Source: Pedobacter sp. (lineage in GTDB: Bacteria; Bacteroidota; Bacteroidia; Sphingobacteriales; Sphingobacteriaceae). Taken from it: a stretch of DNA of 8,166 nucleotides. The stretch spans positions 1 to 8,166 of the forward strand of contig JAQBOT010000300.1 in the NCBI GenBank assembly GCA_028287885.1, written 5' to 3'. Shown here piece after piece: positions 1 to 7,531 of the stretch. A program made the position numbers and the translations under genes. Position 1 is the stretch's first letter; each line of letters opens with the position of its first letter. A model generated the notes under the pieces. That model was not told the origin of the DNA and ran no database searches. It saw only the letters and a list, made by a program, of their open reading frames with translations.

Positions 1-4
1 AACT

Positions 5-3000
5 ATGAAAAAAAAGGAACAGTGTAGTGAAAAACTACGCTTCCGATTTCGCCAGAACAGAATCATGTTGATCATGAATGTGCTTTTGGTCTCCTCCTCT
101 ATTGTATGTGGACAGGCAGTTTCAGCAGCCACTCTTAGCAAACAACAAAGTATTTCCAGCGCTGACATTGTCGTCACCGGACAAGTGGTTGATGCCAAAG
201 GAGCAGGGATACCAGGGGTAAGTATCAAAGTTCAGAACACAAGCATTGCAACTACAACCGACAACGCCGGTCGTTACACAATCAAAGTGCCTGAAAATGG
301 AACTCTTTTGTTTACCTATGTTGGTTACGTAACGAGTGAACAGCCAGTAAATGGTCGTAAATCCATCAAGGTTACCTTGCTCGAGAATAATCAAGCGCTT
401 TCAGAAGTTATCGTTGTTGGATATGGCACGCAAAAAAAGGCAGTCGTCTCTGGTGCTGTGTCAGCTGTTAAAGGTTCTGAGCTTGCAAAAACACCAAGTG
501 CCAATCTATCTAACTCGCTTGCAGGCCGTTTACCAGGTGTCACAGCTGTTCAGGCAAGCGGCGAACCCGGATACGATGGTTCAGCCATCCGGATCCGTGG
601 AGTAAATTCTCTGGGAAACAACAACGCATTGATCGTCATCGACGGGGTTCCCAATCGCGCCGGTGGTTTGGAAAGAATCAATCCAAACGATATAGAAAGT
701 GTGTCGGTTCTTAAAGATGCGTCCGCTGCCATTTATGGATCCCGTGCGGCTAACGGCGTAATCTTAATTACGACAAAGCAAGGGAAAAGTGGCGCTCCAC
801 AAGTTTCATACGACTTCGGCTATGGGTTGCAACAGCCGGTGCGTATACCCAAAATGTCAACTTCAACCCAGTATGCTGAGATTTTAAACGAGTTGAACAT
901 ATTTGGCTCCGACCTGCCTACGGATCAATGGGGTGCTGCCTGGGATGCGTTTAATGCCACTGGATCTTATGTAAGAACCGATAATGGCAATGTGCTAAAT
1001 GCAGCTTACCGTCCTGAAGAAATGCAGAAGTTTAAAGATGGTTCTGATCCTTTAAGATATCCAAATACAGACTGGTACGGTACCACTTTAAAGCAGTGGT
1101 CGCCACAACAACGCCACAACCTTCAGGTTAATGGTGGCTCAGAAAGCACAAAGTATCTGGTGTCCATGGGCTACCTGGATCAGGATGGTTATTATAAAAA
1201 GTCAGCTACAGGATATCAGCAGTATGATTTTAGGGTTAATTTAGAAACGAAGTTCAACCAATATGTGACCGCCACATTTGGTCTTACAGGCAGGGAAGAG
1301 GCACGAAATTTTCCAACAGTTGGTGCAGGTGACATTTTTAGAATGCTGATGCGCGGTAAACCGACTGAAATGGAAGTATGGCCAAATGGACTTCCGGGCC
1401 GGGACATTGAATTTGGTTATAACCCTTATGTAATTGCAACAGATCTAACTGGCTACAATCGTGACAAGAGAGACTATTTTCAATCAACTGGAAGATTAGA
1501 GATCAGAATCCCCGGCGTTGACGGACTGAAAGTTACTGGTACGGCATCTATGGATAAGTTTTGGGGAAGGCAGAAAAACTGGCAAACACCATGGACACTG
1601 TATGATTGGGATAAAAAAACCTTTGAGGCAGATGGTGTGACTCCGGTATTGGTGGGTTCTGTTCGTTCGGAGCGTACAGATCCGAGTTTAAGAGAAACTG
1701 CTGGTGAACAATTGGCCATCAACCTGATGGGTATTATTAACTACGATAAAAAAATTGGCAATCATCAGATCAACTTAATGGCGGGCGTAACCAAAGAGAA
1801 AGTTGAAAATAATGGATTTTCTGCATTCAGGAGGTATTTCCTTTCAACCGCACTTCAGGAGCTTGTTGCAGGTAGCGACAAGGAGCAGTCTATAAGTAAT
1901 CCAACAGGCGACCCATATAATCTTTACAGCAGGGCACGATTAAGTTATTTTGGCCGGGTAGGTTATAACTACAAGGAGAAGTATTTAGCCGAGTTCCTTT
2001 GGCGTGCAGACGGTTCTTATATTTTTCCGGAAGACAAAAGGTTTGGATTTTTCCCAGGTGTTTCTGTCGGATGGCGACTTTCTGAAGAGCCATTCTTCAA
2101 GAATAACGTAGGATTTATAGACAATCTGAAACTTAGGGGATCTTACGGTAAAATGGGTGCTGAAGCTTATTTCGGTGATGCACTTGCTGAATATCAGTAC
2201 CTGAGCACCATGGGATTTGGAAATTATGTAATCAACGATCAGCAGTCGCAAACACTTTTTGAAAACCGCGTCCCTAACCTTGACTTCGGATGGGAAGTTG
2301 CCAACAACGCCAATATCGGTCTGGACGCATCTTTTCTAAATAGTCGTTTAAGCCTGGAATTGGATGCTTTTTATAATAGACGAACAAATATATTAATCTC
2401 GCGAGGCAACTCTATACCCGGAAGTTCTGGGATTACCGATAAACTTCCCCCAGTAAATCTTGGGAAGGTAGACAATAAAGGATTTGAGTTTAAATTGACT
2501 TACGCAGACCATAAAGGTGATTTTGGCTACTCCTTTAGTGTTAATGGAGGATATTCTAAAAACAAGATTGTTTTCTGGGACGAAACTCCCGGAGCGCCAG
2601 AGTGGCAACGTTCTACCGGTATGCCGACCGGCACTCAACTGTCTTACGAATATGTCGGCGTGTTCCGTGATCAGGGTGAAATTGATGGAAATAAAATTGA
2701 TTACAGTGGACTTACAAACAGGCTATTGCCGGGCGACATGAAGTTCCGGGATGTTAACGGCGACGGGAAAATTAACGGAGATGACAAGATTAGATTGGAT
2801 AAGACCAACGTTCCAACTTTCACCGGAGGATTTAATTTAAACCTGACCTATAAAAACTTTGATTTGTCAGCATTGATTCAGGGCGCAACGGGAGGTGTTC
2901 AAATTGTAGGTTTAACAGAGTCTGGTGATATCGGTAACTTCCTGGACTGGTCGTATAACAACCGCTGGACCATTGATAAACCGAGTACAGAGTTCCCAAG

Positions 3001-3292
3001 ACTTTCTAACCGCGGGCAGACCTACTATACAGACACCAATAATGCAGCCCAAAATAGCTACTGGATTCGCAGCAACAACTATGTTCGGCTAAAGAATGTA
3101 GAGCTGGGATATACTTTAGCCCCTGTTTTCAGCAAGAAGATGGGATTAAAATCGCTTCGGTTGTATGCGAGCGGATTAAACCTGTTCACGGTTGATAAAA
3201 TTAAGATCTGGGATCCGGAATCTACCAATTCAAGTGCGCAATACTATCCTCAGGCACGAGTAATCAACGGAGGCATTAAGGCGACATTTTAG
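5..3292 (+). CDS. SusC/RagA-family TonB-dependent outer-membrane transporter
   Basis: Outer-membrane beta-barrel that imports a ligand captured by its SusD partner, powered by TonB. The 1095-residue length fits the family. Seen in order: a basic leader and hydrophobic signal peptide (about 1-42, possible cleavage after VSAA); a carboxypeptidase-regulatory-like beta-sandwich (about 56-128, from VTGQVVDAKG); a TonB-box-like segment LSEVIVVGYGTQKK (132-145); the plug (about 145-260) with RIRG, LIVIDGVP and the family signature around NDIESVSVLKDASAAIYGSR; then the barrel, ending in the terminal phenylalanine typical of outer-membrane proteins (KATF). An acidic loop DVNGDGKINGDD (916-927), common in SusC proteins, resembles a calcium-binding loop. 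There is no N-terminal STN domain, so signalling through a FecR-type anti-sigma factor is unlikely. The start at 5 gives a sensible leader, but only four upstream bases are visible and the frame is open there, so an earlier start cannot be excluded. The substrate cannot be read from the sequence. Confidence 0.96.
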   Translation: MKKKEQCSEKLRFRFRQNRIMLIMNVLLVSSSIVCGQAVSAATLSKQQSISSADIVVTGQVVDAKGAGIPGVSIKVQNTSIATTTDNAGRYTIKVPENGTLLFTYVGYVTSEQPVNGRKSIKVTLLENNQALSEVIVVGYGTQKKAVVSGAVSAVKGSELAKTPSANLSNSLAGRLPGVTAVQASGEPGYDGSAIRIRGVNSLGNNNALIVIDGVPNRAGGLERINPNDIESVSVLKDASAAIYGSRAANGVILITTKQGKSGAPQVSYDFGYGLQQPVRIPKMSTSTQYAEILNELNIFGSDLPTDQWGAAWDAFNATGSYVRTDNGNVLNAAYRPEEMQKFKDGSDPLRYPNTDWYGTTLKQWSPQQRHNLQVNGGSESTKYLVSMGYLDQDGYYKKSATGYQQYDFRVNLETKFNQYVTATFGLTGREEARNFPTVGAGDIFRMLMRGKPTEMEVWPNGLPGRDIEFGYNPYVIATDLTGYNRDKRDYFQSTGRLEIRIPGVDGLKVTGTASMDKFWGRQKNWQTPWTLYDWDKKTFEADGVTPVLVGSVRSERTDPSLRETAGEQLAINLMGIINYDKKIGNHQINLMAGVTKEKVENNGFSAFRRYFLSTALQELVAGSDKEQSISNPTGDPYNLYSRARLSYFGRVGYNYKEKYLAEFLWRADGSYIFPEDKRFGFFPGVSVGWRLSEEPFFKNNVGFIDNLKLRGSYGKMGAEAYFGDALAEYQYLSTMGFGNYVINDQQSQTLFENRVPNLDFGWEVANNANIGLDASFLNSRLSLELDAFYNRRTNILISRGNSIPGSSGITDKLPPVNLGKVDNKGFEFKLTYADHKGDFGYSFSVNGGYSKNKIVFWDETPGAPEWQRSTGMPTGTQLSYEYVGVFRDQGEIDGNKIDYSGLTNRLLPGDMKFRDVNGDGKINGDDKIRLDKTNVPTFTGGFNLNLTYKNFDLSALIQGATGGVQIVGLTESGDIGNFLDWSYNNRWTIDKPSTEFPRLSNRGQTYYTDTNNAAQNSYWIRSNNYVRLKNVELGYTLAPVFSKKMGLKSLRLYASGLNLFTVDKIKIWDPESTNSSAQYYPQARVINGGIKATF

Positions 3293-3322
3293 AATAATAC
3301 GAACCTGAAAAATACTTTTCAT

Positions 3323-5197
3323 ATGAGACCTATTTATAGAAATACATATTTATATGCACTCACACTTCTGACAACAGTTGGCCTGAGCTGCAAAAAAGAC
3401 TTCTTGGCGGTAGAACCGCCAAATCAGATCTCTGCAGGACTGGTTTGGCAGGATCCCGCGCTTGCACAGGGTTTCGTAACTGAAATCTATAACGGCCTGG
3501 GTGTCGGCGGCTTTAATGAACAAATGTTGTCATCGCTGTCGGATGAATCCATGTTTACACATCCCAACCGGGGTATCGACTTGGTTAATGCAGGTACGAT
3601 AAACCCATCCACTTTGGGCTGGGTAGATGATACCTATGGCTACAACCCCATGTACAACCGTATTCGTTCTTGTAATATAACGATCGAAAGGCTCGAGGGT
3701 GGCGACAACGGTATAGCTGATCAAACGATTAAAGATAGGCTGCTTGGCGAGGCTTACTTTTTACGTGGTTATTTCTATCAGCAGTTGCTACGGTACTACG
3801 GCAGTGTTCCATTGATTGCCAAAAGCTATGCATTGAATGATGATTTTGCGGCGAAAAGGGCAACTTATGAAGAGTGCGTGGCTTTTATCCTTGCTGATTG
3901 CGAGAAATCGATAGGTTATCTTACCGGCTTGACTATGGACAAAGGGCGCACGACGGCAATTGCTGCGATGGCTCTAAAATCCAGGGTTCTACTGTACGCT
4001 GCAAGTGATCTGCATGATATTCCAACAGCCAAAAGCAAATCCTCAGTAATCGCTGGTTTTGCCAACCCGGAGTTTCTTGGCTACGTTTCAGGTGACCGGC
4101 TGGCAAGATGGACTGCTGCGCAGGCGGCTGCTAAAGCAGTGCTTGATGCGGGAGCAGGGTATAAATTAAATCTTAGTGCGCCAGTTACGCCAGAACAGGG
4201 CCGACTGAATTATAAAAGCTTAGCCATGGGCGGGGGAAGTAAAGCGCCCGGTATTGATGCATCAGCAGCTTCTGATCTAATTCTTGCACGTTACTTCAAT
4301 GACAGAAGTGACATGCGTTATGGTCGGGCAAACGGTCCCAATGGTTATCACAATTGGGCAGGTAATACGCCTATAGGATTGTTGGTTGACGATTATGAAA
4401 TGATTGACGGTACGTCCTTCAGCTGGACGAACCCGGTGCAAAAAGCTGCACCTTACCAAAACCGTGATCCACGCTTTTATGCATCGATTTTATACGACGG
4501 AGCTGGTTGGAAGCCAAGAAACAAAGTCTCTGGAAATGTTGATCCTGCAAACCAGATTCAGACCGGCGAATATGACTTGCAAGAAGGGTCAAATGTCACC
4601 ATTATGAAAGGCTTAGATACCCGTGGTAGCTCGATTGAAAACTGGAATGGTAGCTGGACTGGTTATTATACCCAAAAGTTTATTGATCCAGACCCCAATC
4701 TAATCGAAGCATCGAACCCGCAATTTGTACCATGGCCTTTCTTCAGGTATACAGAAGCAGTGTTTAATTTTGTTGAGGCTAGTATTGAGCTTGGACAAGA
4801 TGCCCAGGCCCGGGAATGGTTGAACCGCATTCGTTTCCGGTCCGGCATGCCAGCGATAACCACATCCGGCATCGCCCTCAGAGATGCATACCGTCATGAG
4901 CGCCGAATTGAAATGGTGTATGAAGAACAACGCTATCATGATGCGCGCAGATGGATGATTGCTCCGGAAACACTAGGCAGAAAAACAAGTTACATTAAGA
5001 TAACTGGTAAGTTTAAACCAGGAAAAACCTTGTCTGCGCCCTACCACTATGATCCAGAAATTTACAATTACACGTATGCGCCAACGGTAGAAACAGCTCA
5101 GGAGAACCGTAAATGGGAAGACAAAATCTATTTCAGACCATTTAGCCGCGACGAGATTAACAGAAATAATCAGCTCATTCAAAATCCGGGCTACTAA
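3323..5197 (+). CDS. SusD/RagB-family surface nutrient-binding lipoprotein
   Basis: Partner of the preceding SusC protein. SusD proteins are lipid-anchored at the cell surface and cap the SusC barrel like a lid. The start lies 30 bp after the susC stop, the usual pair order. The 624 residues begin with a signal peptide and probable lipidated Cys23 (GLSC, a relaxed Bacteroidota lipobox) followed by KKDFL, typical of mature SusD N-termini. Family landmarks: EAYFLRGYFYQQLLRYYG (143-160) with VPLI just after, in the TPR-like helical region; RYTEAVFNFVEA (475-486); a LNRIRFRSGMP segment shortly after; and EEQRYHDARRW (534-544), the well-conserved C-terminal family motif. It is somewhat longer than the roughly 500-600 residues usual for the family, with no sign of a break. 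The ligand is unknown; SusD sequence alone rarely predicts it, and the pair could serve a glycan, oligosaccharide or other small molecule. Confidence 0.95.
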   Translation: MRPIYRNTYLYALTLLTTVGLSCKKDFLAVEPPNQISAGLVWQDPALAQGFVTEIYNGLGVGGFNEQMLSSLSDESMFTHPNRGIDLVNAGTINPSTLGWVDDTYGYNPMYNRIRSCNITIERLEGGDNGIADQTIKDRLLGEAYFLRGYFYQQLLRYYGSVPLIAKSYALNDDFAAKRATYEECVAFILADCEKSIGYLTGLTMDKGRTTAIAAMALKSRVLLYAASDLHDIPTAKSKSSVIAGFANPEFLGYVSGDRLARWTAAQAAAKAVLDAGAGYKLNLSAPVTPEQGRLNYKSLAMGGGSKAPGIDASAASDLILARYFNDRSDMRYGRANGPNGYHNWAGNTPIGLLVDDYEMIDGTSFSWTNPVQKAAPYQNRDPRFYASILYDGAGWKPRNKVSGNVDPANQIQTGEYDLQEGSNVTIMKGLDTRGSSIENWNGSWTGYYTQKFIDPDPNLIEASNPQFVPWPFFRYTEAVFNFVEASIELGQDAQAREWLNRIRFRSGMPAITTSGIALRDAYRHERRIEMVYEEQRYHDARRWMIAPETLGRKTSYIKITGKFKPGKTLSAPYHYDPEIYNYTYAPTVETAQENRKWEDKIYFRPFSRDEINRNNQLIQNPGY

Positions 5198-5209
5198 CCC
5201 CTGCCTGCG

Positions 5210-6172
5210 ATGAAATTTATTCTATTTGGTATTCTAACATTAGTCTTTGCTTCTCCTTTCTGCCTTGCACAGCAGAAAGGGAAGCCTTATATGCAGGAAA
5301 TTAGCGGCACGAAGCTTTCGTTCTCTATGCAACCAGTCCCCGCAGGTGAATTCCAAATGGGCAGTATTAAGGGGAAGGCCGACGAAAGGCCGGTACATAA
5401 AGTTAAGATCAGCGCTTTCTGGATGAGTACCTACGAATTGACTTGGGATCTTTATGAAGCTTTTTTGTATAAAGATTACGAGAAAGGCCACAGCATCGGC
5501 GCCGTTCCGGCTAACGTTGATGCGGTGACACGTCCAACAAAACCCTACTTGGACATGACCTTTGGTATGGGGAAAGAAAACCATCCTGCGCTGGCAATGA
5601 CGCAGTACAATGCAATTCAATACTGTAAATGGTTGTACGCCCGGACGGGATTATTTTACCGCTTGCCTACCGAAGCGGAATGGGAATTTGCCTGTAGGGC
5701 AGGCACGAGCACTGAATTTGCTTTTGGTGATGACGAAAAGGCCTTGGGCGATTATGCTTGGTTCCAAGGCAATAGCGGCGGTAAGACGCAAGAAGTAGGC
5801 AAGAAGAAACCCAATCAATGGGGCCTCTTTGACCTTTACGGCAATGTCGGTGAGTGGACCTATGATCAGTATGAGTCCGGCTGGTATGCCAACGTGAAAG
5901 AAGCTCAACAGGATCCTGTTAATGTGCCGGATAAATTGTACGCACATGTGATCCGGGGTGGATCATACGATGACTCCGCAACAAATCTGCGCTCTGCCGC
6001 AAGGTTAGCGTCCGACCCGGTCTGGAAACAGCTCGACCCTCAGATCCCAAAAAGTAACTGGTGGTTTCCTGAAGCCCCTTTTATTGGCATGCGCCTCGTG
6101 CGTCCAGTCGTACAGCCTTCCGAAGAAGAAATCTTAAGATACTATAACAAGCCGTTTATACCGGACATTTAA
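5210..6172 (+). CDS. Secreted SUMF1/FGE-fold protein lacking catalytic cysteines
   Basis: The protein has 320 residues with a Sec signal peptide (1-20, cleavage likely after CLA before QQKG), so it is predicted to be periplasmic. The rest is one formylglycine-generating-enzyme-sulfatase (SUMF1) domain: PVPAGEFQMGS (42-52), DERPVHKVKISAFWMSTYELT (58-78), YRLPTEAEWEFACRAGT (150-166), WGLFDLYGNVGEW (204-216), RGGSYDD (249-255) and the closing GMRLVRP (293-299). True aerobic FGE oxidises sulfatase cysteine using two cysteines just after the RGGSW-type motif. Here that stretch reads DDSATNLRSAAR, and there is no cysteine after Cys162, so FGE catalysis is not expected. No sulfatase is visible nearby. 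The segment DAVTRPTKPYLDMTFGMG (104-121) resembles a SUMF1 subfamily I recall from Planctomycetota and Bacteroidota (recall, not checked). It starts 12 bp after the susD-like gene, so it is almost certainly co-transcribed. Its role is unknown: ligand binding, scaffolding, or a different reaction. Confidence 0.9.
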   Translation: MKFILFGILTLVFASPFCLAQQKGKPYMQEISGTKLSFSMQPVPAGEFQMGSIKGKADERPVHKVKISAFWMSTYELTWDLYEAFLYKDYEKGHSIGAVPANVDAVTRPTKPYLDMTFGMGKENHPALAMTQYNAIQYCKWLYARTGLFYRLPTEAEWEFACRAGTSTEFAFGDDEKALGDYAWFQGNSGGKTQEVGKKKPNQWGLFDLYGNVGEWTYDQYESGWYANVKEAQQDPVNVPDKLYAHVIRGGSYDDSATNLRSAARLASDPVWKQLDPQIPKSNWWFPEAPFIGMRLVRPVVQPSEEEILRYYNKPFIPDI

Positions 6173-6198
6173 AATGTTGCTAACCTTAATATAATTGT

Positions 6199-7518
6199 AT
6201 GAAAAATGAAAAAAATCACGAGCACCGTCGTGACTTTCTAAAAGCTACTGCATTACTTACCGGTGGCGTTTTGCTAAATCAATTTGCTTTTGCTGCCGGG
6301 CCTTCCGGTGTCAACGACACAATAAAGATTGCTCTGATTGGATGTGGAGACCGCGGTACTGGTGCAGCCTTCCAAGCCTTAAGTACCAACGCTAATATCA
6401 AGCTCGTTGCAATGGCCGATGCATTCCAGGATAGAATGGATCAAAGCCATAAATTGCTACTTGAGAAATTTAAAGAGAAAGTTGATGTGCCTGCAGATCG
6501 GAGATTTATTGGCTTTGATGCTTACCAGAAAGCAATTGCCTTAGCAGATGTTGTTTTGCTCGCAACGCCTCCTGGATTCAGGCCAATGCATTTCGAGGAA
6601 GCAGTAGATAAGGGTAAACACGTCTTTATGGAAAAACCTGTGGCGGTAGATGCGCCGGGAATTCGTAGGGTACTTGCAGCTGCAGAAATTGCTAAGAAGA
6701 AAAAATTGAATGTTGTAGTCGGTTTACAGCGTCGTTATCAAGCGAGTTACAGGGAAGCCATGAAGCGCATTCACGACGGAGCCATTGGGGACATCGTTGG
6801 CGGGCAGGTGTACTGGAATAGTGGTGGCGTTTGGGTTAAAAAACGTTTGCCGAAGCAAACTGAAATGGAGTATCAAATGCGCAACTGGTATTACTTCAAC
6901 TGGTTGTGTGGTGACCATATTGTAGAGCAGCATGTACACAACATAGATGTAGCCAATTGGGTGAAAAACGCTTACCCTGTTTCCATTCAAGGTACAGGAA
7001 GCAGGGCTTGGAGAACAGGAGCGGACTATGGCGAGATTTATGACAATCATGCCGTTGAACTTACCTATGCTGATGGTGCGGTGATTTATAGTCAATGCCG
7101 CCATTTCGAAGGAGCCGACAACAGAGTCGATGAAACCTTTCACGGAACTAAAGGACGCACGTATCTGTCTGGCAGCCACAAGGGAATACTATGGGATGCT
7201 TCAGGCAAGGAAATCTTTAATCACCCTACAAAAGGCAATGCCAATCCATACCAAACAGAACATGATGAGTTATTTGCAGCAATAAGCAAGGGTGAATACA
7301 AGTTTAGCGATGCAGAACGGGGTGCGAAAAGTTGTCTTACAGCAATTATGGGGAGGTATGCAACCTATTCCGGACAGACGATCAAATGGGACGAAGCATT
7401 AAATGCAAATAACAGCTTGTTCCCGGAAAAATTGGCCTGGGATGCAAAACCAAAGCTTTTGCCGAATGAGAATGGACTGTACGAAATTCCGACTCCTGGA
7501 AAAACAAAGGTCATTTAA
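6199..7518 (+). CDS. Tat-exported Gfo/Idh/MocA-family oxidoreductase
   Basis: A nicotinamide-dependent dehydrogenase-type protein of 439 residues. The N-terminus carries a twin-arginine signal (RRDFLK at 10-15, a hydrophobic stretch, cleavage likely after FAFA at 32), so it would be exported already folded, with cofactor bound. The Rossmann domain follows: IKIALIGCGDRGTGA (42-56) with the G-x-G-x-x-G loop, and VAMADAF, whose Asp74 at the end of the second strand suggests NAD rather than NADP (inference). EKPVA (145-149) holds the conserved family lysine, Lys146. In GDHIVEQHVHNIDVANW (238-254), Glu243 and His247 sit where many relatives have an Asp/His pair. The C-terminal tail (TIKWDEALNAN, later YEIPTPG) is typical of the exported Bacteroidota branch. 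It begins 26 bp after the SUMF1 gene and is followed 10 bp later by apbE. A sugar or polyol-like substrate is plausible. GH109 glycosidases share this fold, but I see no specific match to them. Confidence 0.93.
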   Translation: MKNEKNHEHRRDFLKATALLTGGVLLNQFAFAAGPSGVNDTIKIALIGCGDRGTGAAFQALSTNANIKLVAMADAFQDRMDQSHKLLLEKFKEKVDVPADRRFIGFDAYQKAIALADVVLLATPPGFRPMHFEEAVDKGKHVFMEKPVAVDAPGIRRVLAAAEIAKKKKLNVVVGLQRRYQASYREAMKRIHDGAIGDIVGGQVYWNSGGVWVKKRLPKQTEMEYQMRNWYYFNWLCGDHIVEQHVHNIDVANWVKNAYPVSIQGTGSRAWRTGADYGEIYDNHAVELTYADGAVIYSQCRHFEGADNRVDETFHGTKGRTYLSGSHKGILWDASGKEIFNHPTKGNANPYQTEHDELFAAISKGEYKFSDAERGAKSCLTAIMGRYATYSGQTIKWDEALNANNSLFPEKLAWDAKPKLLPNENGLYEIPTPGKTKVI

Positions 7519-7528
7519 CTTTTAGCTG

Positions 7529-7531
7529 GTG
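7529..7531 (+). other. apbE: GTG start codon of apbE, without Shine-Dalgarno
   Basis: The apbE frame is closed upstream by TAG at 7523-7525, and the conserved domain begins near codon 29. Between them the only conventional alternative to ATG is GTG at 7529, with CTG at 7526 as a weaker option. The nearest purine-rich sequence (AAAGG, 7506-7510) is too far upstream to act as a ribosome binding site, which is normal for Bacteroidota. Coupling to termination of the oxidoreductase gene 10 bp upstream may help initiation (inference). Confidence 0.7.

Noticed and set aside
2882..2893. GATG in the SusC protein (QGATGG, near residue 960), resembling the core of ApbE flavinylation motifs.
   Set aside because: It lies in the barrel, the surrounding acceptor context is absent, and such a segment is common in SusC proteins with no link to ApbE.
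3306..3321. Inverted repeat TGAAAA-ATAC-TTTTCA in the susC-susD gap.
   Set aside because: It is a six-pair, mostly A-T stem in AT-rich spacer and is easily expected by chance. Nothing else marks it as a regulatory site.
5240..5620. Long antisense open frame inside the SUMF1-fold gene.
   Set aside because: The translation has no recognisable domain and lies wholly within a clearly conserved gene on the other strand, so it is a shadow frame.
5210..6172. Annotating the SUMF1 gene as a true formylglycine-generating enzyme or as gliding protein GldK.
   Set aside because: The catalytic cysteines of FGE are missing and no sulfatase is nearby. GldK is a lipoprotein encoded with gldLMN, and neither a lipobox nor those neighbours is present.
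6177..6201. TTG ... TATAATTG upstream of the oxidoreductase gene, resembling a Bacteroidota promoter (TTG at -33, TAnnTTTG at -7).
   Set aside because: The two boxes are only 10 bases apart, far less than the usual spacing. The -7-like box has a mismatch and touches the ATG, which would place the transcript start inside the gene.
6724..7179. A 151-codon antisense open frame inside the oxidoreductase gene.
   Set aside because: It overlaps the most conserved part of a well-supported gene. Its translation is low-quality and family-less, consistent with a by-product of codon use.
6199..7518. Assigning the oxidoreductase to the GH109 alpha-N-acetylgalactosaminidases.
   Set aside because: It shares the fold and Tat-type leader, but the central region around GDHIVEQHVHNID looks like the general exported Gfo/Idh/MocA branch and not the GH109 pattern I remember. 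A tree would be needed to decide.
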